From Hyphomicrobiales bacterium (GTDB lineage Bacteria; Pseudomonadota; Alphaproteobacteria; Rhizobiales; Rhizobiaceae), in contig UCJD01000023.1 in the NCBI GenBank assembly GCA_900472605.1, forward strand, positions 62,001 to 126,000: a DNA stretch of 64,000 nt, read 5' to 3'. The position numbers were made by a program, and so were the translations under genes. The first letter of the stretch is position 1. Each line of letters begins with the position of its first letter. Below are positions 8,194 to 17,803 of this stretch, piece after piece. The notes below the pieces were generated by a model, which was not told where the DNA came from, searched no databases, and saw only the letters and a list, made by a program, of their open reading frames with translations.

Positions 8194-9093
8194 TTAGAAC
8201 TTCGGCGGCGTCTGGCCGGCGGCGCGATGTGCGGCGATGACGGTGTTGGCCATCAGCATGGCGATGGTCATCGGGCCGACGCCGCCGGGAACCGGGGTGA
8301 TGACATCGGCGACCTCGGCTGCCTCGGCGAAGGCGACGTCGCCGACGAGGCGCGTCTTGCCCTCGCCCTTTTCGGGCGCTGCGATACGGTTGATGCCGAC
8401 ATCGATGACGGTGGCGCCTCGCTTGACCCAATCGGCCTTGACCATCTCAGGGCGGCCGACGGCGGCAACCAGGATATCGGCGTTGCGGCAGACTTCCGGG
8501 AGATTCTTGGTTCGCGAATGCGCGATGGTTACCGTCGCGTTGGCGTTGAGCAGCAGTTGCGCCATCGGCTTGCCGAACAGATTGGAACGGCCGACAACGA
8601 CGGCGTTGAGGCCCGAGAGATCCTCGCCGTGGGTGCGGCGCACGAAGACCATGGCGCCGGCGGGCGTGCAGGAGACGAGGCCGGTCTCGAGATCGCCAAT
8701 CGCCAGCTTGCCGGCGTTGACGACGTGAAGACCATCGACATCCTTCTCAGGCAGGATCGACTGGATGATCGGCTCGGAATTCAGGTGCTTGGGCAGCGGC
8801 AGCTGGACGAGGATGCCATGGATCGTGTCATCGGCGTTCAGCGAAGCGACGAGCGCGGCCAATTCTTCTTGCGTCGTTTCCACCGGCAACGTGTGCTGCA
8901 CGGACTTGAAACCGCATTCCTTGGCCATCTTGCTCTTGGAACCCACATAGGCGTGGCTTGCCGGATCGTCGCCGACGATGATGACCGCAAGACCGGCCTG
9001 AATGCCGCTCTGCTTGTCCAAAGCCGCGGTCGCCGCCTTCACCGTGTCGATGACCGAAGCTGCAACCTGTTTGCCGTCGATTACTGTCGCCAA
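8194..9093 (-). CDS. folD: Methylenetetrahydrofolate dehydrogenase / cyclohydrolase
   Basis: A 299-aa bifunctional cytosolic enzyme that interconverts 5,10-methylene-, methenyl- and 10-formyl-tetrahydrofolate with NADP. Visible signatures are the catalytic region [16 protein letters not shown] with the active Lys, the loop [24 protein letters not shown], and the nucleotide-binding [18 protein letters not shown], ending in [15 protein letters not shown]. Length is normal for FolD. The start is a TTG, supported by GGGAGA 8 nt upstream and by alignment of [10 protein letters not shown] with family N-termini. It is a single gene between the agl and polysaccharide genes; whether another folD exists elsewhere cannot be seen. 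Confidence 0.95.
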   Translation of the reverse strand: MATVIDGKQVAASVIDTVKAATAALDKQSGIQAGLAVIIVGDDPASHAYVGSKSKMAKECGFKSVQHTLPVETTQEELAALVASLNADDTIHGILVQLPLPKHLNSEPIIQSILPEKDVDGLHVVNAGKLAIGDLETGLVSCTPAGAMVFVRRTHGEDLSGLNAVVVGRSNLFGKPMAQLLLNANATVTIAHSRTKNLPEVCRNADILVAAVGRPEMVKADWVKRGATVIDVGINRIAAPEKGEGKTRLVGDVAFAEAAEVADVITPVPGGVGPMTIAMLMANTVIAAHRAAGQTPPKF

Positions 9094-9216
9094 GACCGTC
9101 TCCCTGCGATTACCCCGCCATTCTAATCGGCGGCATCAGGCACAATTTGCCTGTCCACGCCCTATCCTGCCTGAAACGAGAAAAGCAAGAACAATCATGC
9201 CGCAGGTGGGCAACGA

Positions 9217-11043
9217 TCAGGCGGTCGCTGCGTAGGAATGCAGGCGATCACGCATAGCGGCGATCTCGGCGCGCAGCATTTCGACCTCGTCGCTGGCGTC
9301 CGCGACCACGGGTTCCGGCACGGACGTAATCGGAAGATCGACCAACGGCTCGAGCGCGGCGACAGGTTCGACATGCACGACGGCTTTGTCCGAATGCGCG
9401 CGTCGCCGGAAGCCGGCGAGGCCGAAGGCGAGACCGGCCAGTGCACCGAGTGCTGGAGCCACCCACGGGCTGCGGCCCGGTTCGATGGCTGTGACCACAG
9501 GTGCCTTGATGACCTGCACATGCGCGCCATCGGAGCCGATCGCACCGGTGCTCAGCTGATCCTCCAGACGCTGGCGCGCCACAGACGATTTCTCCCGCAG
9601 CTCCGTCAGCTTGGCGAGATCAACGCCGGTGTCGCGGCTCTGCGCGATCAGCGCGTTGCGCTGGTCGCCAAGCTGCCTGACGGCGGCGACCGCTGATCTG
9701 ACTTCGTCGGCGGCGTCGCGCGACAACCTGCTCAGCTCCTGGGCGATGCTGCCGCGCAGCCCATCGACTTCGGCCTGCTGGGCGATCAGGCGTGGATGGC
9801 GGGGGCCGAGGCTGGCCGCAAGCTGCGCGAGCGTCGACTTGGCGACGGCATAACGACCGCGGCGGTCGTCCAGCGCGGGCGAGGTGATTTCGGCTGATAG
9901 CGCGCCGGTCAGCGCATCATCGGCCGTCGCGGTCTTCAACAGGTCGGCGCGCGTCTTTGCGGCCACAACCCTCTGCTGTGCGTCCTCCAAAGTGGCGTTG
10001 GCCTGCACAAGCTGCTGCTGCAACCTGGTTGCGACCTCGACATTGCCCTCGCCGTTCTGCTTGGTGAATGCCTCGAGCTCGGCGTCGGCCACCGCACTTG
10101 CCTTATTTACCGCACTCTCGTTGGCGCTCGATACCGACGCGGGATGGGCGACGGTCGAAATAAGATAGGATGCGATGCGCGCGGATTTCGCCGCACTTGC
10201 CGTCGTGACGCTGAAGCCGATGGTTGCCGATTTCGGATCGGCGGATGCGCGAACGGCGGCGGCCAGGGATGCTTCGGCGCGCGAAACGGGATCGGCGGCG
10301 GCACCGCTTGCGGACAGGAGATCGACGGCGACATTGAACGCACTGCCGCTTGAGCCGGCAAACTCGCTGTCGCGGTCGAGCTGCAACTTCACCACGGCGG
10401 TGGCGATGGTTTTCTGCGAGATCAGCGCATCGCGTGTGGCGCTGACCAGCGCCGGACGCTCTTTGGCGGAGCCTTCGATGCCTAGCAGGCCTTGCGCTTG
10501 AAAGCCGGACGGCTCGCTCGGGATCAGCATTCCGCCAAGCGCGCCCAGTGCGCACAGTGCGCCGGCGGCGATCAGCGATCGGCCACTGCGCGGGGATGCC
10601 GGCGCCGGATGCTCGACGGACGGATGCGATGGTGATTCGGCGTGAAATTCCTGCGCGGCCAGATCGTCGATCAGGTCGTCCATCGCTGCATCGTCCATGG
10701 CTGCATCGTCCATGGCGGCAGCGTTGATGGCAACGGCGCTGGGGGCAATATCATCGATGGGCGGTTTTGGCGCCGTGGCGGCGTCGTTGGCTGCCTCGAG
10801 CCTTTTGCCGAGAATGGTCTCGATGCGGCTGACGAGAGGCTCGGTACTGTCTTGCTGCGTTTGTTCCGGGGGGGCCAGCATACGCTGCGCCTGGAGAGCC
10901 CGTTCGATGACGCGCAGGAGCTCGGCTTCCGGCACGGCCAGCGCGTCCTGATAATGGCCGCTCACAAAGCCGTTCGCGCCGGCTTCATCCTTCGGTTGAG
11001 ATGGCCATGAATGGGTGGGACGTCTCGAATGATTTTCGCGCAT
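9217..11043 (-). CDS. Wzz/GumC-type polysaccharide chain-length / export protein
   Basis: A 608-aa inner-membrane protein. A long cytoplasmic-side N-terminal region (about 165 aa, acidic, with the MDDAAMDDAAMDD repeat) precedes a first membrane segment SLIAAGALCALGALGGMLI. A periplasmic, coiled-coil-rich region follows (LGPRHPRLIAQQAEVDGLRGSI is the GumC/Wzc-like GNVR-type segment), then a second membrane segment PWVAPALGALAGLAFGLAGF and a short tail with a final coiled coil. No Walker motifs or Tyr-rich tail are present, so it lacks the tyrosine-kinase half of Wzc. ATG 11043 is used; an upstream TTG at 11076 would add 11 residues. The next gene upstream is a WecG-type glycosyltransferase, suggesting a shared role in surface polysaccharide. 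Confidence 0.72.
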   Translation of the reverse strand: MRENHSRRPTHSWPSQPKDEAGANGFVSGHYQDALAVPEAELLRVIERALQAQRMLAPPEQTQQDSTEPLVSRIETILGKRLEAANDAATAPKPPIDDIAPSAVAINAAAMDDAAMDDAAMDDLIDDLAAQEFHAESPSHPSVEHPAPASPRSGRSLIAAGALCALGALGGMLIPSEPSGFQAQGLLGIEGSAKERPALVSATRDALISQKTIATAVVKLQLDRDSEFAGSSGSAFNVAVDLLSASGAAADPVSRAEASLAAAVRASADPKSATIGFSVTTASAAKSARIASYLISTVAHPASVSSANESAVNKASAVADAELEAFTKQNGEGNVEVATRLQQQLVQANATLEDAQQRVVAAKTRADLLKTATADDALTGALSAEITSPALDDRRGRYAVAKSTLAQLAASLGPRHPRLIAQQAEVDGLRGSIAQELSRLSRDAADEVRSAVAAVRQLGDQRNALIAQSRDTGVDLAKLTELREKSSVARQRLEDQLSTGAIGSDGAHVQVIKAPVVTAIEPGRSPWVAPALGALAGLAFGLAGFRRRAHSDKAVVHVEPVAALEPLVDLPITSVPEPVVADASDEVEMLRAEIAAMRDRLHSYAATA

Positions 11044-11138
11044 CACCAAGTCTCGTGCATGGAACGATCGAACCAATCGCAGTCGCGTGTGGTTAATCGA
11101 GCCTAAACAGGCTTGGCAAACAAAAGGTTAATTTTCGC

Positions 11139-11951
11139 TCAATCCCGACGCGTATCGCCGATTTCCGAGCGCTTCATGATCACCTTGCGGCGGCTGAACC
11201 GATACTTGGCGACGTGGTAGAGAAAGACCGGGATGCCAAGCGCGTAGCGGCGCCAGAGGCGGCTCGGTTCCTGGGCGAGCCTGTAGGCCCACTCCAGGCG
11301 CATCGAACGCACCAGCCTTGGCGCGCGCGGTACCGAGCCGGAGACGAAATCGAACAGAGCGCCGACGGTCAGCACCAGCCGCGCGTGATCGGCGCGAATA
11401 TGCTTGTGCGCCCACTTTTCCTGCAATGGCGTGCCCATGCCGACGATGATGATGTCGAGATCCTGCGCCGCGATCTCTGAGACGACGGTTGACGGATCGT
11501 TCTTGTCGAAGAAGCCGTCCGAGATGACGACGAATTCATGCCAGGGCGCATGCCGGCGGAAATTGGCCGCCGCGCGCTCGACCACCGCGCGCGTGCCGCC
11601 GATCAGGCCGATGCGGCGCGGTTGCTCCATGAATGTCAGCAGGGCGGGCACAAAGTCGGTGCCGTTCAGATTGGCCGGAAAAGGCGATCCGTGCGCGATC
11701 TGCGAGGCGATGTTGAGACCGATGCCATCGGGCAAGACGAGGTTCTGCGCGAGAATGTCGCGATACTCGTCGTCGCGAAGCGCCAAGAGCATGTTGTGCG
11801 CGTTGACGAAGGAGATCGACGTCTGGCCGACGGGCATGGACAGGATCTCGTTGATGAAGACGAGCGCGTCGTCCCAGCCGAGATCGCAGACAGGCAGATC
11901 GAAAATGGCGCGACGAGAGGCGAGGACCGCGAAATTCGCGATCAGGTTCAT
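11139..11951 (-). CDS. WecG/TagA/CpsF-family glycosyltransferase
   Basis: A 270-aa GT26-family enzyme that transfers a sugar (ManNAcA or ManNAc in known members) to a lipid-linked acceptor during polysaccharide assembly. Conserved pieces are SFVNAHNMLLAL, LPDGIGLNIA, NGTDFVPALL, IGLIGG, the motif IIIVGMGTPLQEKWAHKH, and GALFDFVSGSVPRAPRLVRSMRLEWAYRLAQEPSRLWRRY. ATG 11951 is chosen because AGGAAG lies 6 nt upstream; longer versions from ATG 11978 or GTG 12020 have no good site. It precedes the Wzz/GumC-like gene by 95 nt on the same strand. The acceptor and polymer are unknown. Confidence 0.8.
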   Translation of the reverse strand: MNLIANFAVLASRRAIFDLPVCDLGWDDALVFINEILSMPVGQTSISFVNAHNMLLALRDDEYRDILAQNLVLPDGIGLNIASQIAHGSPFPANLNGTDFVPALLTFMEQPRRIGLIGGTRAVVERAAANFRRHAPWHEFVVISDGFFDKNDPSTVVSEIAAQDLDIIIVGMGTPLQEKWAHKHIRADHARLVLTVGALFDFVSGSVPRAPRLVRSMRLEWAYRLAQEPSRLWRRYALGIPVFLYHVAKYRFSRRKVIMKRSEIGDTRRD

Positions 11952-12169
11952 ACCCGCTTCCTGACGATAATGCTTCATGGCTCGGAGATCCCGGTAACAC
12001 TGAGGTCTGCCTGGGATCACGTGCCGGCCTTCGAATGTAGAAGGCGGCGCGTATGTCGGCCCATCACGGGACGGTATAACAGGGCTCCCTCAAACAACCT
12101 TTAGGAAAACCCGTTGCCTTTGCTGAGCAATATCAGGGATTTGTTAACCATTGCGACGAGAAGCTGGCG

Positions 12170-12703
12170 TCAACCGCCGGCGGCCGGATCCTTGACGGGC
12201 TCTGGCGGCACGACGTTGACCGGCTTGCCTGTTTTCTTCGGCTGGCCGGACGCATTGGCCGCGACATCTTCCTTGGAGAGATAATCGAGCTGCTCCAGCA
12301 TCACCTGGTCGATATAATCGCCGCCCAGGTGCGTGTTGAGGTCCTTCTTGATCATGTCGCGGAAGGCATTCGGATCGAACGACTTCATGTTCGATATATC
12401 GACCATCTTGTTGCCGACGAGCAGCGAGAAGAGTTCGTCAGTGGTCATTTCGGTGAGCGGCAGGGTTGCGCCCTTCAGCATATCCTTCTTAACCATGAAG
12501 GATACTTTTCCGAGGAAATAGCCGCTGACGGCTCCATCCTTGACGACAGGAATGGTGATGGACTCGCCCTTTACAAGCTCGACAAGGCTCTGCTTCGACT
12601 GATCGGGAGCCGGCGCCGGCGCCGTTGCGAGATGCACCGACATATAGACCGCCGCCAGCGTGATCACGCAGACCCAGACGCCTGTAAGAACGAGTTTAAT
12701 CAT
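12170..12703 (-). CDS. FliL-like single-pass membrane protein, last gene of the flgE operon
   Basis: A 177-aa protein of no recognised family. One N-terminal membrane segment (residues about 4-22, LVLTGVWVCVITLAAVYMS) leads to a short Pro/Ala linker and a periplasmic domain (ESITIPVVKDGAVSGYFLGKVSFMV ... FRDMIKKDLNTHLGGDYIDQVMLEQLDYLSKED). The arrangement of one helix, a linker, beta strands and a final amphipathic helix ending in an L-N-x-x-L turn recalls FliL, but identity is too low to call. The Pro/Lys-rich tail is disordered. It overlaps the preceding gene by one base, so it is co-translated with a candidate FlgN and probably has a flagellar role. Confidence 0.6.
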   Translation of the reverse strand: MIKLVLTGVWVCVITLAAVYMSVHLATAPAPAPDQSKQSLVELVKGESITIPVVKDGAVSGYFLGKVSFMVKKDMLKGATLPLTEMTTDELFSLLVGNKMVDISNMKSFDPNAFRDMIKKDLNTHLGGDYIDQVMLEQLDYLSKEDVAANASGQPKKTGKPVNVVPPEPVKDPAAGG

Positions 12704-13068
12704 CAGTGTTCACGCGCCAAGAACTGTTCCTGGGAATAGGTGCCGTCGGCATCCGCATCCTGAACTGCGTTCTTCAGCAGATCCGCGACGGTGCGCACGG
12801 CTTCGAGATGAGCCTCGACGCGACGGGCGTTCAGCGCGAGCTTTTCCTTCAGCCCATGCAGCTGCTCGAGATGCGAGGCGGCGAGTTCCTTGGGATCGGT
12901 ATCGCTGAAGAGCATCGACAGCTCATAGAGGCAGCGGCTCTTGTGGGCATTCGACACCTTGAGATCGAACTGCGGATCGCTGCCGATGCGCGTGTTCTCG
13001 TTGTCGATGATCATTTCCAGGCGTCCAAGAACCGATTTGATACGGTATTCGTTCGAGATTATTTCCAT
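12703..13068 (-). CDS. Small helical protein, candidate FlgN-type export chaperone
   Basis: A 121-aa soluble, almost wholly alpha-helical, acidic protein with no membrane segment. It has heptad-like stretches (VLGRLEMIIDNENTRI; LEQLHGLKEKLALNARRVEAHLEAVRTVADLLKNAV) and a short C-terminal segment after DADGTYSQEQ. Size, charge and the central NARRVEAHLEAVRTV segment are like those of FlgN-family chaperones, which guard FlgK and FlgL before export and carry a similar LLLNNARRV-like motif. FlgK and FlgL are encoded in the same operon. The assignment is an inference from fold-level features and context. Confidence 0.5.
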   Translation of the reverse strand: MEIISNEYRIKSVLGRLEMIIDNENTRIGSDPQFDLKVSNAHKSRCLYELSMLFSDTDPKELAASHLEQLHGLKEKLALNARRVEAHLEAVRTVADLLKNAVQDADADGTYSQEQFLAREH

Positions 13069-13085
13069 TGTTTTCCTCGATTCCC

Positions 13086-13652
13086 TTAGGCGTCGTTGGC
13101 GGACTTGTTGTCCGTCGATGTCACGCCAAATGTCTGGCGCTGAATTTCATTGATCATGCTGATCGCGGCATTGCGATCATCCTTGTCGGTAGAGGCGTTG
13201 ACGACCTTACCTTCCTGTTTTTTCAGGGCATCGTGATAGAGCTGCTTGGCAACGCCGATGCCGTCGCCCTTGGCGATGGTATTGCCGAGTTGTTCGGCCA
13301 TCATGCCCTTCCAGATATCGCCCGTGGCGCCCTTGCCGTAGACGTCTTCGCTTTCGCTGGGCAGCATGTTCTTGATGAAGTTCTGCAGCACCATCGCTTC
13401 GAACTTGCGATAGGTCTCGGGAACTTCTTCCGTCTTGCCGGTGCGGTTCTGGACGTCACTTAGGCCCGCCTTGTTGGAGGCGCGGTCGAGAATGTCCACT
13501 GCCGAGGTGAAGCCCTTGCCTGCTTCGGCAAGGCTATTGGCCGCGAATGCCGCCTGGTTTGCCTTCAGTTTTTCCTGAGCGGCCTGAACCTCCATGGGGT
13601 CGGCCGCCTTGACAACATCCAGAACCAGATCACTCGGAGGTGAAATAGCCAC
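13086..13652 (-). CDS. flgJ: Rod-binding protein FlgJ without muramidase domain
   Basis: A 188-aa protein matching only the N-terminal, rod-scaffold half of enterobacterial FlgJ (313 aa). The diagnostic segment is around residues 80-140: YRKFEAMVLQNFIKNMLP, then GDIWKGMMAEQLGNTIAKGDGIGVAKQLY. No peptidoglycan hydrolase domain follows. In this window a separate lytic transglycosylase gene lies downstream of fliK and could supply that activity. It is embedded at the end of the flgE-fliR operon, 32 nt after a small coiled-coil gene. Confidence 0.85.
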   Translation of the reverse strand: MAISPPSDLVLDVVKAADPMEVQAAQEKLKANQAAFAANSLAEAGKGFTSAVDILDRASNKAGLSDVQNRTGKTEEVPETYRKFEAMVLQNFIKNMLPSESEDVYGKGATGDIWKGMMAEQLGNTIAKGDGIGVAKQLYHDALKKQEGKVVNASTDKDDRNAAISMINEIQRQTFGVTSTDNKSANDA

Positions 13653-13684
13653 GTCATAATCCTCTTGATTTCAGATCGAGGCGA

Positions 13685-14098
13685 TTATGATTTTTGAAGC
13701 TTGCTGGAGGCTGGCGTACCGTATTTCTGATCGATGATATCATAGACCGCGTTGTCATCGGCCTCGCGGCGCTCGTCTTCACGTGCCTCGCGCATGTTAT
13801 CCTCAAGCCGATCGCCCTTGGCGCGCTCCTGCTGAACGCGCATCTGGTGAACTTCCTGCATGCCGTTCAGCTGCTTGTCCTTGATGCCAAGCCGGCTGAA
13901 CCGATCAGCATAGCCTTGCGAGAATGCGTGATGGACCGGATCCATCGAACCGAGCGCATGAATGACGCTGTCCATCTCCTCGCTGACCTCGGCGCGCTGG
14001 CGCGTCGTTTCGGCGAGATCGAACTCCGCCATCTGCTCAAGATGCCGCTGGACGGTGACGAGGCGTTTGAGCTTGTCCGAGCGTGTCTTTTCCGCCAT
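13685..14098 (-). CDS. Coiled-coil protein, candidate FliJ
   Basis: A 137-aa hydrophilic protein made of long helices (KLKRLVTVQRHLEQMAEFDLAETTRQRAEVSEEMDSVI ... MRVQQERAKGDRLEDNMREAREDERREADDNAVYDII). The first 30 residues have the K-x-x-RLxxVQ-x-x-x-x-x-A-E-x-x-L pattern common in FliJ, the export-ATPase coiled-coil partner; the usual length is 115-150 aa. No other FliJ candidate lies next to fliI here. It starts 4 nt after the fliR stop. The call rests on pattern and location. Confidence 0.55.
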   Translation of the reverse strand: MAEKTRSDKLKRLVTVQRHLEQMAEFDLAETTRQRAEVSEEMDSVIHALGSMDPVHHAFSQGYADRFSRLGIKDKQLNGMQEVHQMRVQQERAKGDRLEDNMREAREDERREADDNAVYDIIDQKYGTPASSKLQKS

Positions 14099-14102
14099 CG
14101 GG

Positions 14103-14855
14103 CTACTGCCCCATGAACACGGTGGTAAACGATTGGCCGAACTGGCTGATCATCGCCGCGACGGCGAAGTAGAACAGGAAGAGGCCGCCGAACAGCAGGT
14201 ATGGCGTCGAGATGAAGTAGACGGGGATCTGCGGCGCCAGCTTGTTGATGAAGCCGATCGCGACATTGAACAGCAAGCCGTAGATCAGGAAGGGGCTCGC
14301 GAGCCGCAGCATGATGAATGTGGTCGTCGACAGCGTATCTGTGAACGAAATCAGCGTCGCCCGCATCTGCATGGCGCCGCCGAACGGCATCGAGGTGTAG
14401 GAATCGATCAAGGCCCTGAAGACGATGTGGTGAAAGTCCATCATGAAGAGAATCATCATGCCGGCGAAGATGATGAAGCCCGAAATGGCGCTCTCCTGGC
14501 CATCTTCGAAAATATCGGCAGCACTCGGCTGCGTGTAGCCGATCATCATGGCGGCGATGTTGGCGGCGAACTGCAGGCCCAGCGTATAGAGGCGGGCCAG
14601 CATTCCGAACATGACGCCGATCAGCGATTCGCTGAAGATGAAGCCGATATAGGTCGCATTGGATGTGCGGACGGCCGGATAGACCGTGTCCCAGAGCACC
14701 GGCATGATCGCCAGCGACAACGCGCCGGCGATGAAGACTCGCATGACCGAAGGGATACGCGCCGACGAAAAACCCGGCATTGTCAGCACACAGCCACCGA
14801 TCCTGCAGAAGATCAGAAAGAGTGCCAACACGGTCCCTTGCGGGTCAGTTATCAT
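14103..14855 (-). CDS. fliR: Flagellar export gate protein FliR
   Basis: A 250-aa inner-membrane protein of the flagellar type III export gate. There are about six hydrophobic segments, beginning [41 protein letters not shown], which is diagnostic of FliR N-termini, and including [32 protein letters not shown]. Length is typical. Its ATG overlaps the flhA stop (ATGA), so translation is coupled to FlhA, its partner in the export gate. Confidence 0.94.
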   Translation of the reverse strand: MITDPQGTVLALFLIFCRIGGCVLTMPGFSSARIPSVMRVFIAGALSLAIMPVLWDTVYPAVRTSNATYIGFIFSESLIGVMFGMLARLYTLGLQFAANIAAMMIGYTQPSAADIFEDGQESAISGFIIFAGMMILFMMDFHHIVFRALIDSYTSMPFGGAMQMRATLISFTDTLSTTTFIMLRLASPFLIYGLLFNVAIGFINKLAPQIPVYFISTPYLLFGGLFLFYFAVAAMISQFGQSFTTVFMGQ

Positions 14856-16939
14856 GAAATAGAGCCTAGAATCTTTATCTCGATGCCCTTTGCCAGTTCC
14901 ACATGCGAGAGAACCGGAAGTGTGGCGAACAGGCGCTCGATGATCATGCGCACATAGGACCGTGTTTCCGGCGAGGTGACAAGGGCGAAAGGCAGGCCGC
15001 GATCCATGAATTCACGGATAACTTTGCTCGCCTGTTCGCTGAACTCCTCCAGCATGCGCGGATCGATGTCGAATTCGACGACTTCGCCCTTGTTGTCGCG
15101 CTTCAGCGCCTGGTGGAATGCCAGGTCCCACTTGCTGCCGAGGCGGACCACGCGCAGCACGCCATTGTCGGCCAGATCGCCGCAGAGCTGCTGCGACATG
15201 CGCACGCGGACGTGCTCGACGATCTGTTCGGTCTTGCGGACATGCGGGGCAAGTTCGGCCACGGCTTCGAGGATGAGATGCAGGTTGCGGATCGAGACGC
15301 GCTCGGCAAGCAGCAGCTTCAGCACGGCCTGCAGGCCCGAGTAGGACATGTGCGAGGAGCAGATTTCGTCGGCAAGCTTCTTGTATTCCGGGTCGAGCCT
15401 GTCGATCAGAACCTTGAGGTCCTTGTAGGAGAGAAGCGCCGGCAGGTTGTTGCGGATGACTTCGCTCATGTGGGTCAGGACGACGGAGACGTTGTCGATC
15501 GGCTGGAAGCCTTCGCGCTTCAGGTCTTCGGTGAAGGCCTCGAGGACCGATACGGCCGGCATGCCGAAGGCGGGTTCGCGGATCTCGTCGCCCGGCACAC
15601 GCGGTTTGCGACCCGAGCCGGTGACGACGAGCACTTCGCCGACGCGCAGTTCGTTGGAGGCGACCGTCGTGCCGTGGATGCGGATCTGGTAGGACTTCTC
15701 GGTTATGGCGATATCGTCGGTGACCTTGATCTCCGGAACGACGAAGCCGTATTGGGTCGCGAATTTCTTGCGCATCTTGCCGACGCGGAAGGCGAGTTCC
15801 TGGTGGGCGCCGAGCAGGCGAGAGGAGACCATCTTGCCAAGCGCCAGCTCGATTTCCGAGGTGCGCAGCACAGACTTGACCGAGTCCTTCTCCAGTTCCT
15901 TGTTCTGGACGACCTTCTTTTCCTCTTCATCGCGCAGTTCCTTGTTCTGGGCGTCGATCTGGCGGGGAATGAACCAGGCGCCGAAGGCGAGAACGCCACC
16001 GAGGAACACGAACGGGATGAACGGCAGGCCGGGCATCAGGCCGAGAACGAACATCAGGACAGCCGAGACCGACAGCGCGCGGGGATAACCGCTCAGCTGA
16101 TCGATGACGGCCTTGTCGGTCGAGCCGACAGTACCGCCGCGCGACACCAGCAGGCCGGCGGCGAGCGAGATGATCAGTGCCGGCATCTGCGAGACCAGAC
16201 CGTCGCCGACCGAAAGCTTGACGAACACGTCGGCCGCTTCGCCGATCGGCATGCCATGGCGGAAGTAGCCGATGATGATACCGCCGAAGACGTTGATGGC
16301 GGTGATCAAAAGGCCGGCGATGGCGTCGCCGCGCACGAATTTGGACGCACCGTCCATCGCACCGAAGAAGGAGCTTTCCTCTTCGAGTTCCTTACGCCGG
16401 CGCTGGGCCTCGCGCTCATCGATGATGCCGGCCGACAGGTCGGCATCGATCGACATCTGTTTGCCCGGGATGGCGTCAAGGGTGAAGCGGGCGCCGACTT
16501 CCGCGATACGGGTGGCACCCTTGGTGATGACGATGAAGTTGATGGTGATCAGGATCAGGAAGACGATCAGACCGATCACGAAGTCGCCCGACATGACGAG
16601 GCTCGCAAAGCCTGCAATGACGCCGCCGGCGGCATCGTGGCCCTCGTTGCCGTGCGAAAGAATCACGCGCGTCGTCGCAATGTTGAGCGCAAGGCGCGTC
16701 ATCGTGGCGATCAGCAGGATGGTCGGGAAGGACGAGAATTCGAGTGGCTTCTGGATCCACAGCGCCACCATCAGGATCAGCACGGACAGCGCGATCGAGA
16801 ACGCCAGGCCCATATCGATGAGGAACGGCGGGATCGGCAGGAAGAGCACGCAGATGATGAGGATGATGCCAAGGGCAAAACCGACGTCACGCAGGCTGGG
16901 GCCGGCTTTCGGAAGTGGAAGTGCGGGTGGTTGCGCCAT
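14852..16939 (-). CDS. flhA: Flagellar export gate protein FlhA
   Basis: A 695-aa protein. The N-terminal half has about eight membrane segments and carries the FHIPEP signature region ([23 protein letters not shown] and the cytoplasmic loop [28 protein letters not shown]). The C-terminal cytoplasmic half (from about 350) is the docking platform for chaperone-substrate complexes ([50 protein letters not shown]). Length is typical. The 87-nt gap from fliQ holds no obvious terminator. Confidence 0.96.
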   Translation of the reverse strand: MAQPPALPLPKAGPSLRDVGFALGIILIICVLFLPIPPFLIDMGLAFSIALSVLILMVALWIQKPLEFSSFPTILLIATMTRLALNIATTRVILSHGNEGHDAAGGVIAGFASLVMSGDFVIGLIVFLILITINFIVITKGATRIAEVGARFTLDAIPGKQMSIDADLSAGIIDEREAQRRRKELEEESSFFGAMDGASKFVRGDAIAGLLITAINVFGGIIIGYFRHGMPIGEAADVFVKLSVGDGLVSQMPALIISLAAGLLVSRGGTVGSTDKAVIDQLSGYPRALSVSAVLMFVLGLMPGLPFIPFVFLGGVLAFGAWFIPRQIDAQNKELRDEEEKKVVQNKELEKDSVKSVLRTSEIELALGKMVSSRLLGAHQELAFRVGKMRKKFATQYGFVVPEIKVTDDIAITEKSYQIRIHGTTVASNELRVGEVLVVTGSGRKPRVPGDEIREPAFGMPAVSVLEAFTEDLKREGFQPIDNVSVVLTHMSEVIRNNLPALLSYKDLKVLIDRLDPEYKKLADEICSSHMSYSGLQAVLKLLLAERVSIRNLHLILEAVAELAPHVRKTEQIVEHVRVRMSQQLCGDLADNGVLRVVRLGSKWDLAFHQALKRDNKGEVVEFDIDPRMLEEFSEQASKVIREFMDRGLPFALVTSPETRSYVRMIIERLFATLPVLSHVELAKGIEIKILGSIS

Positions 16940-17026
16940 ATCGATTCCGTCTCGTCATGAGATGTACGGGCATGATGCCCAGAATTCGGATCGATAGTTA
17001 AATGGCGAAGCTTGCGCGAGGGTGGC

Positions 17027-17293
17027 TCAGAAGCCGGATTGGATGCGCGAGAAGACGAGATTGGTGAAGATCGAGATCTGCGAGCCGACGAAGGGAGCGG
17101 AGATGCCAATGGTGACGAGAACCGCCACGATCTTCGGGACGAAGGTGAGCGTTGCTTCCTGAACCTGGGTCAGCGCCTGGAACAGCGCAATGACGAGACC
17201 GACAATCATTGCCGCGGCCACGGCGGGTCCTGCGGAAACGAGAACCGTCCAGATCGCCGCCTGGAACAGATCGAGTGCGTCAGCTTCATTCAT
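17027..17293 (-). CDS. fliQ: Flagellar export gate protein FliQ
   Basis: An 88-aa protein with two membrane helices (VLVSAGPAVAAAMIVGLVIALFQALTQVQEATLTFVPKIVAVLV), which matches FliQ/SctS in length and in the conserved Q-A-x-T-x-x-Q-E-x-T-L-x-x-x-P-K motif. With FliP and FliR it forms the pore of the export gate. It lies between flgD and flhA in the same operon. Confidence 0.95.
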   Translation of the reverse strand: MNEADALDLFQAAIWTVLVSAGPAVAAAMIVGLVIALFQALTQVQEATLTFVPKIVAVLVTIGISAPFVGSQISIFTNLVFSRIQSGF

Positions 17294-17362
17294 CCAGGCA
17301 ACCTCATATCGCCTTTCGGTCCGTCCGCAACCCGGCCGGACCGTCGTTCAGTTTCTTGTCGA

Positions 17363-17803
17363 TCAGCTACCGGTCGTGGTCGAAGCCGGCGCCTGATCCG
17401 CGACGGTGATTCCCGCCTGGACAAGAATACTCTTCCCATCGGTGGTCGTCGCGATAATTCCGTCGGAATACACTTTTACAGAATCGACGGTGCCGGCAAC
17501 GGTGCCATCGGCGCTGGTCATGTACTTGCCGACGTAGCTGCTGGCCTGCGTCAGGCTCGAGCTCGCCAGAAGCGTGTCCAGCTTGGTGTTGGTCTGGATG
17601 GTCTGCTCGACCTGCGAGAAGCTGGCAAGCTGCGCCATCTGCTGGCTGGCATCGACGGGTTCCGTCGGATCCTGGTTCTTCATCTGGGCGATGAGGAGCT
17701 GCAGGAAGTTGTCGTAGTTGAGGGTGGCCTTCTGCTGCGCCGTCGACGACGTCGATGTGGTTGTCGTCGTTGTCGTCGCGGAGCCGGTTGCGTCTACCGC
17801 CAT
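17363..17803 (-). CDS. flgD: Hook capping protein FlgD, short form
   Basis: A 146-aa protein with the conserved FlgD N-terminal region: [44 protein letters not shown] run of Thr/Ser precedes it (about residues 9-21). It ends soon after a [16 protein letters not shown] segment, so the C-terminal Ig/Tudor-like domains of enterobacterial FlgD (about 230 aa) are largely absent; short forms are usual in rhizobia. It guides hook polymerisation from FlgE. Its start overlaps the end of flbT by 10 nt. Confidence 0.9.
   Translation of the reverse strand: MAVDATGSATTTTTTTSTSSTAQQKATLNYDNFLQLLIAQMKNQDPTEPVDASQQMAQLASFSQVEQTIQTNTKLDTLLASSSLTQASSYVGKYMTSADGTVAGTVDSVKVYSDGIIATTTDGKSILVQAGITVADQAPASTTTGS

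Noticed and set aside
10681..10715. CRISPR-like short repeat
   Set aside because: The repeats are in-frame, coding, directly tandem and have no spacers.
13086..13652. FlgJ as a muramidase
   Set aside because: No catalytic domain follows the rod-binding segment.
14903..16960. 685-aa open frame on plus strand
   Set aside because: It is antisense to flhA, with an Asp/Glu/Arg/His-rich composition typical of reverse reading in GC-rich genes; no domain is recognisable.
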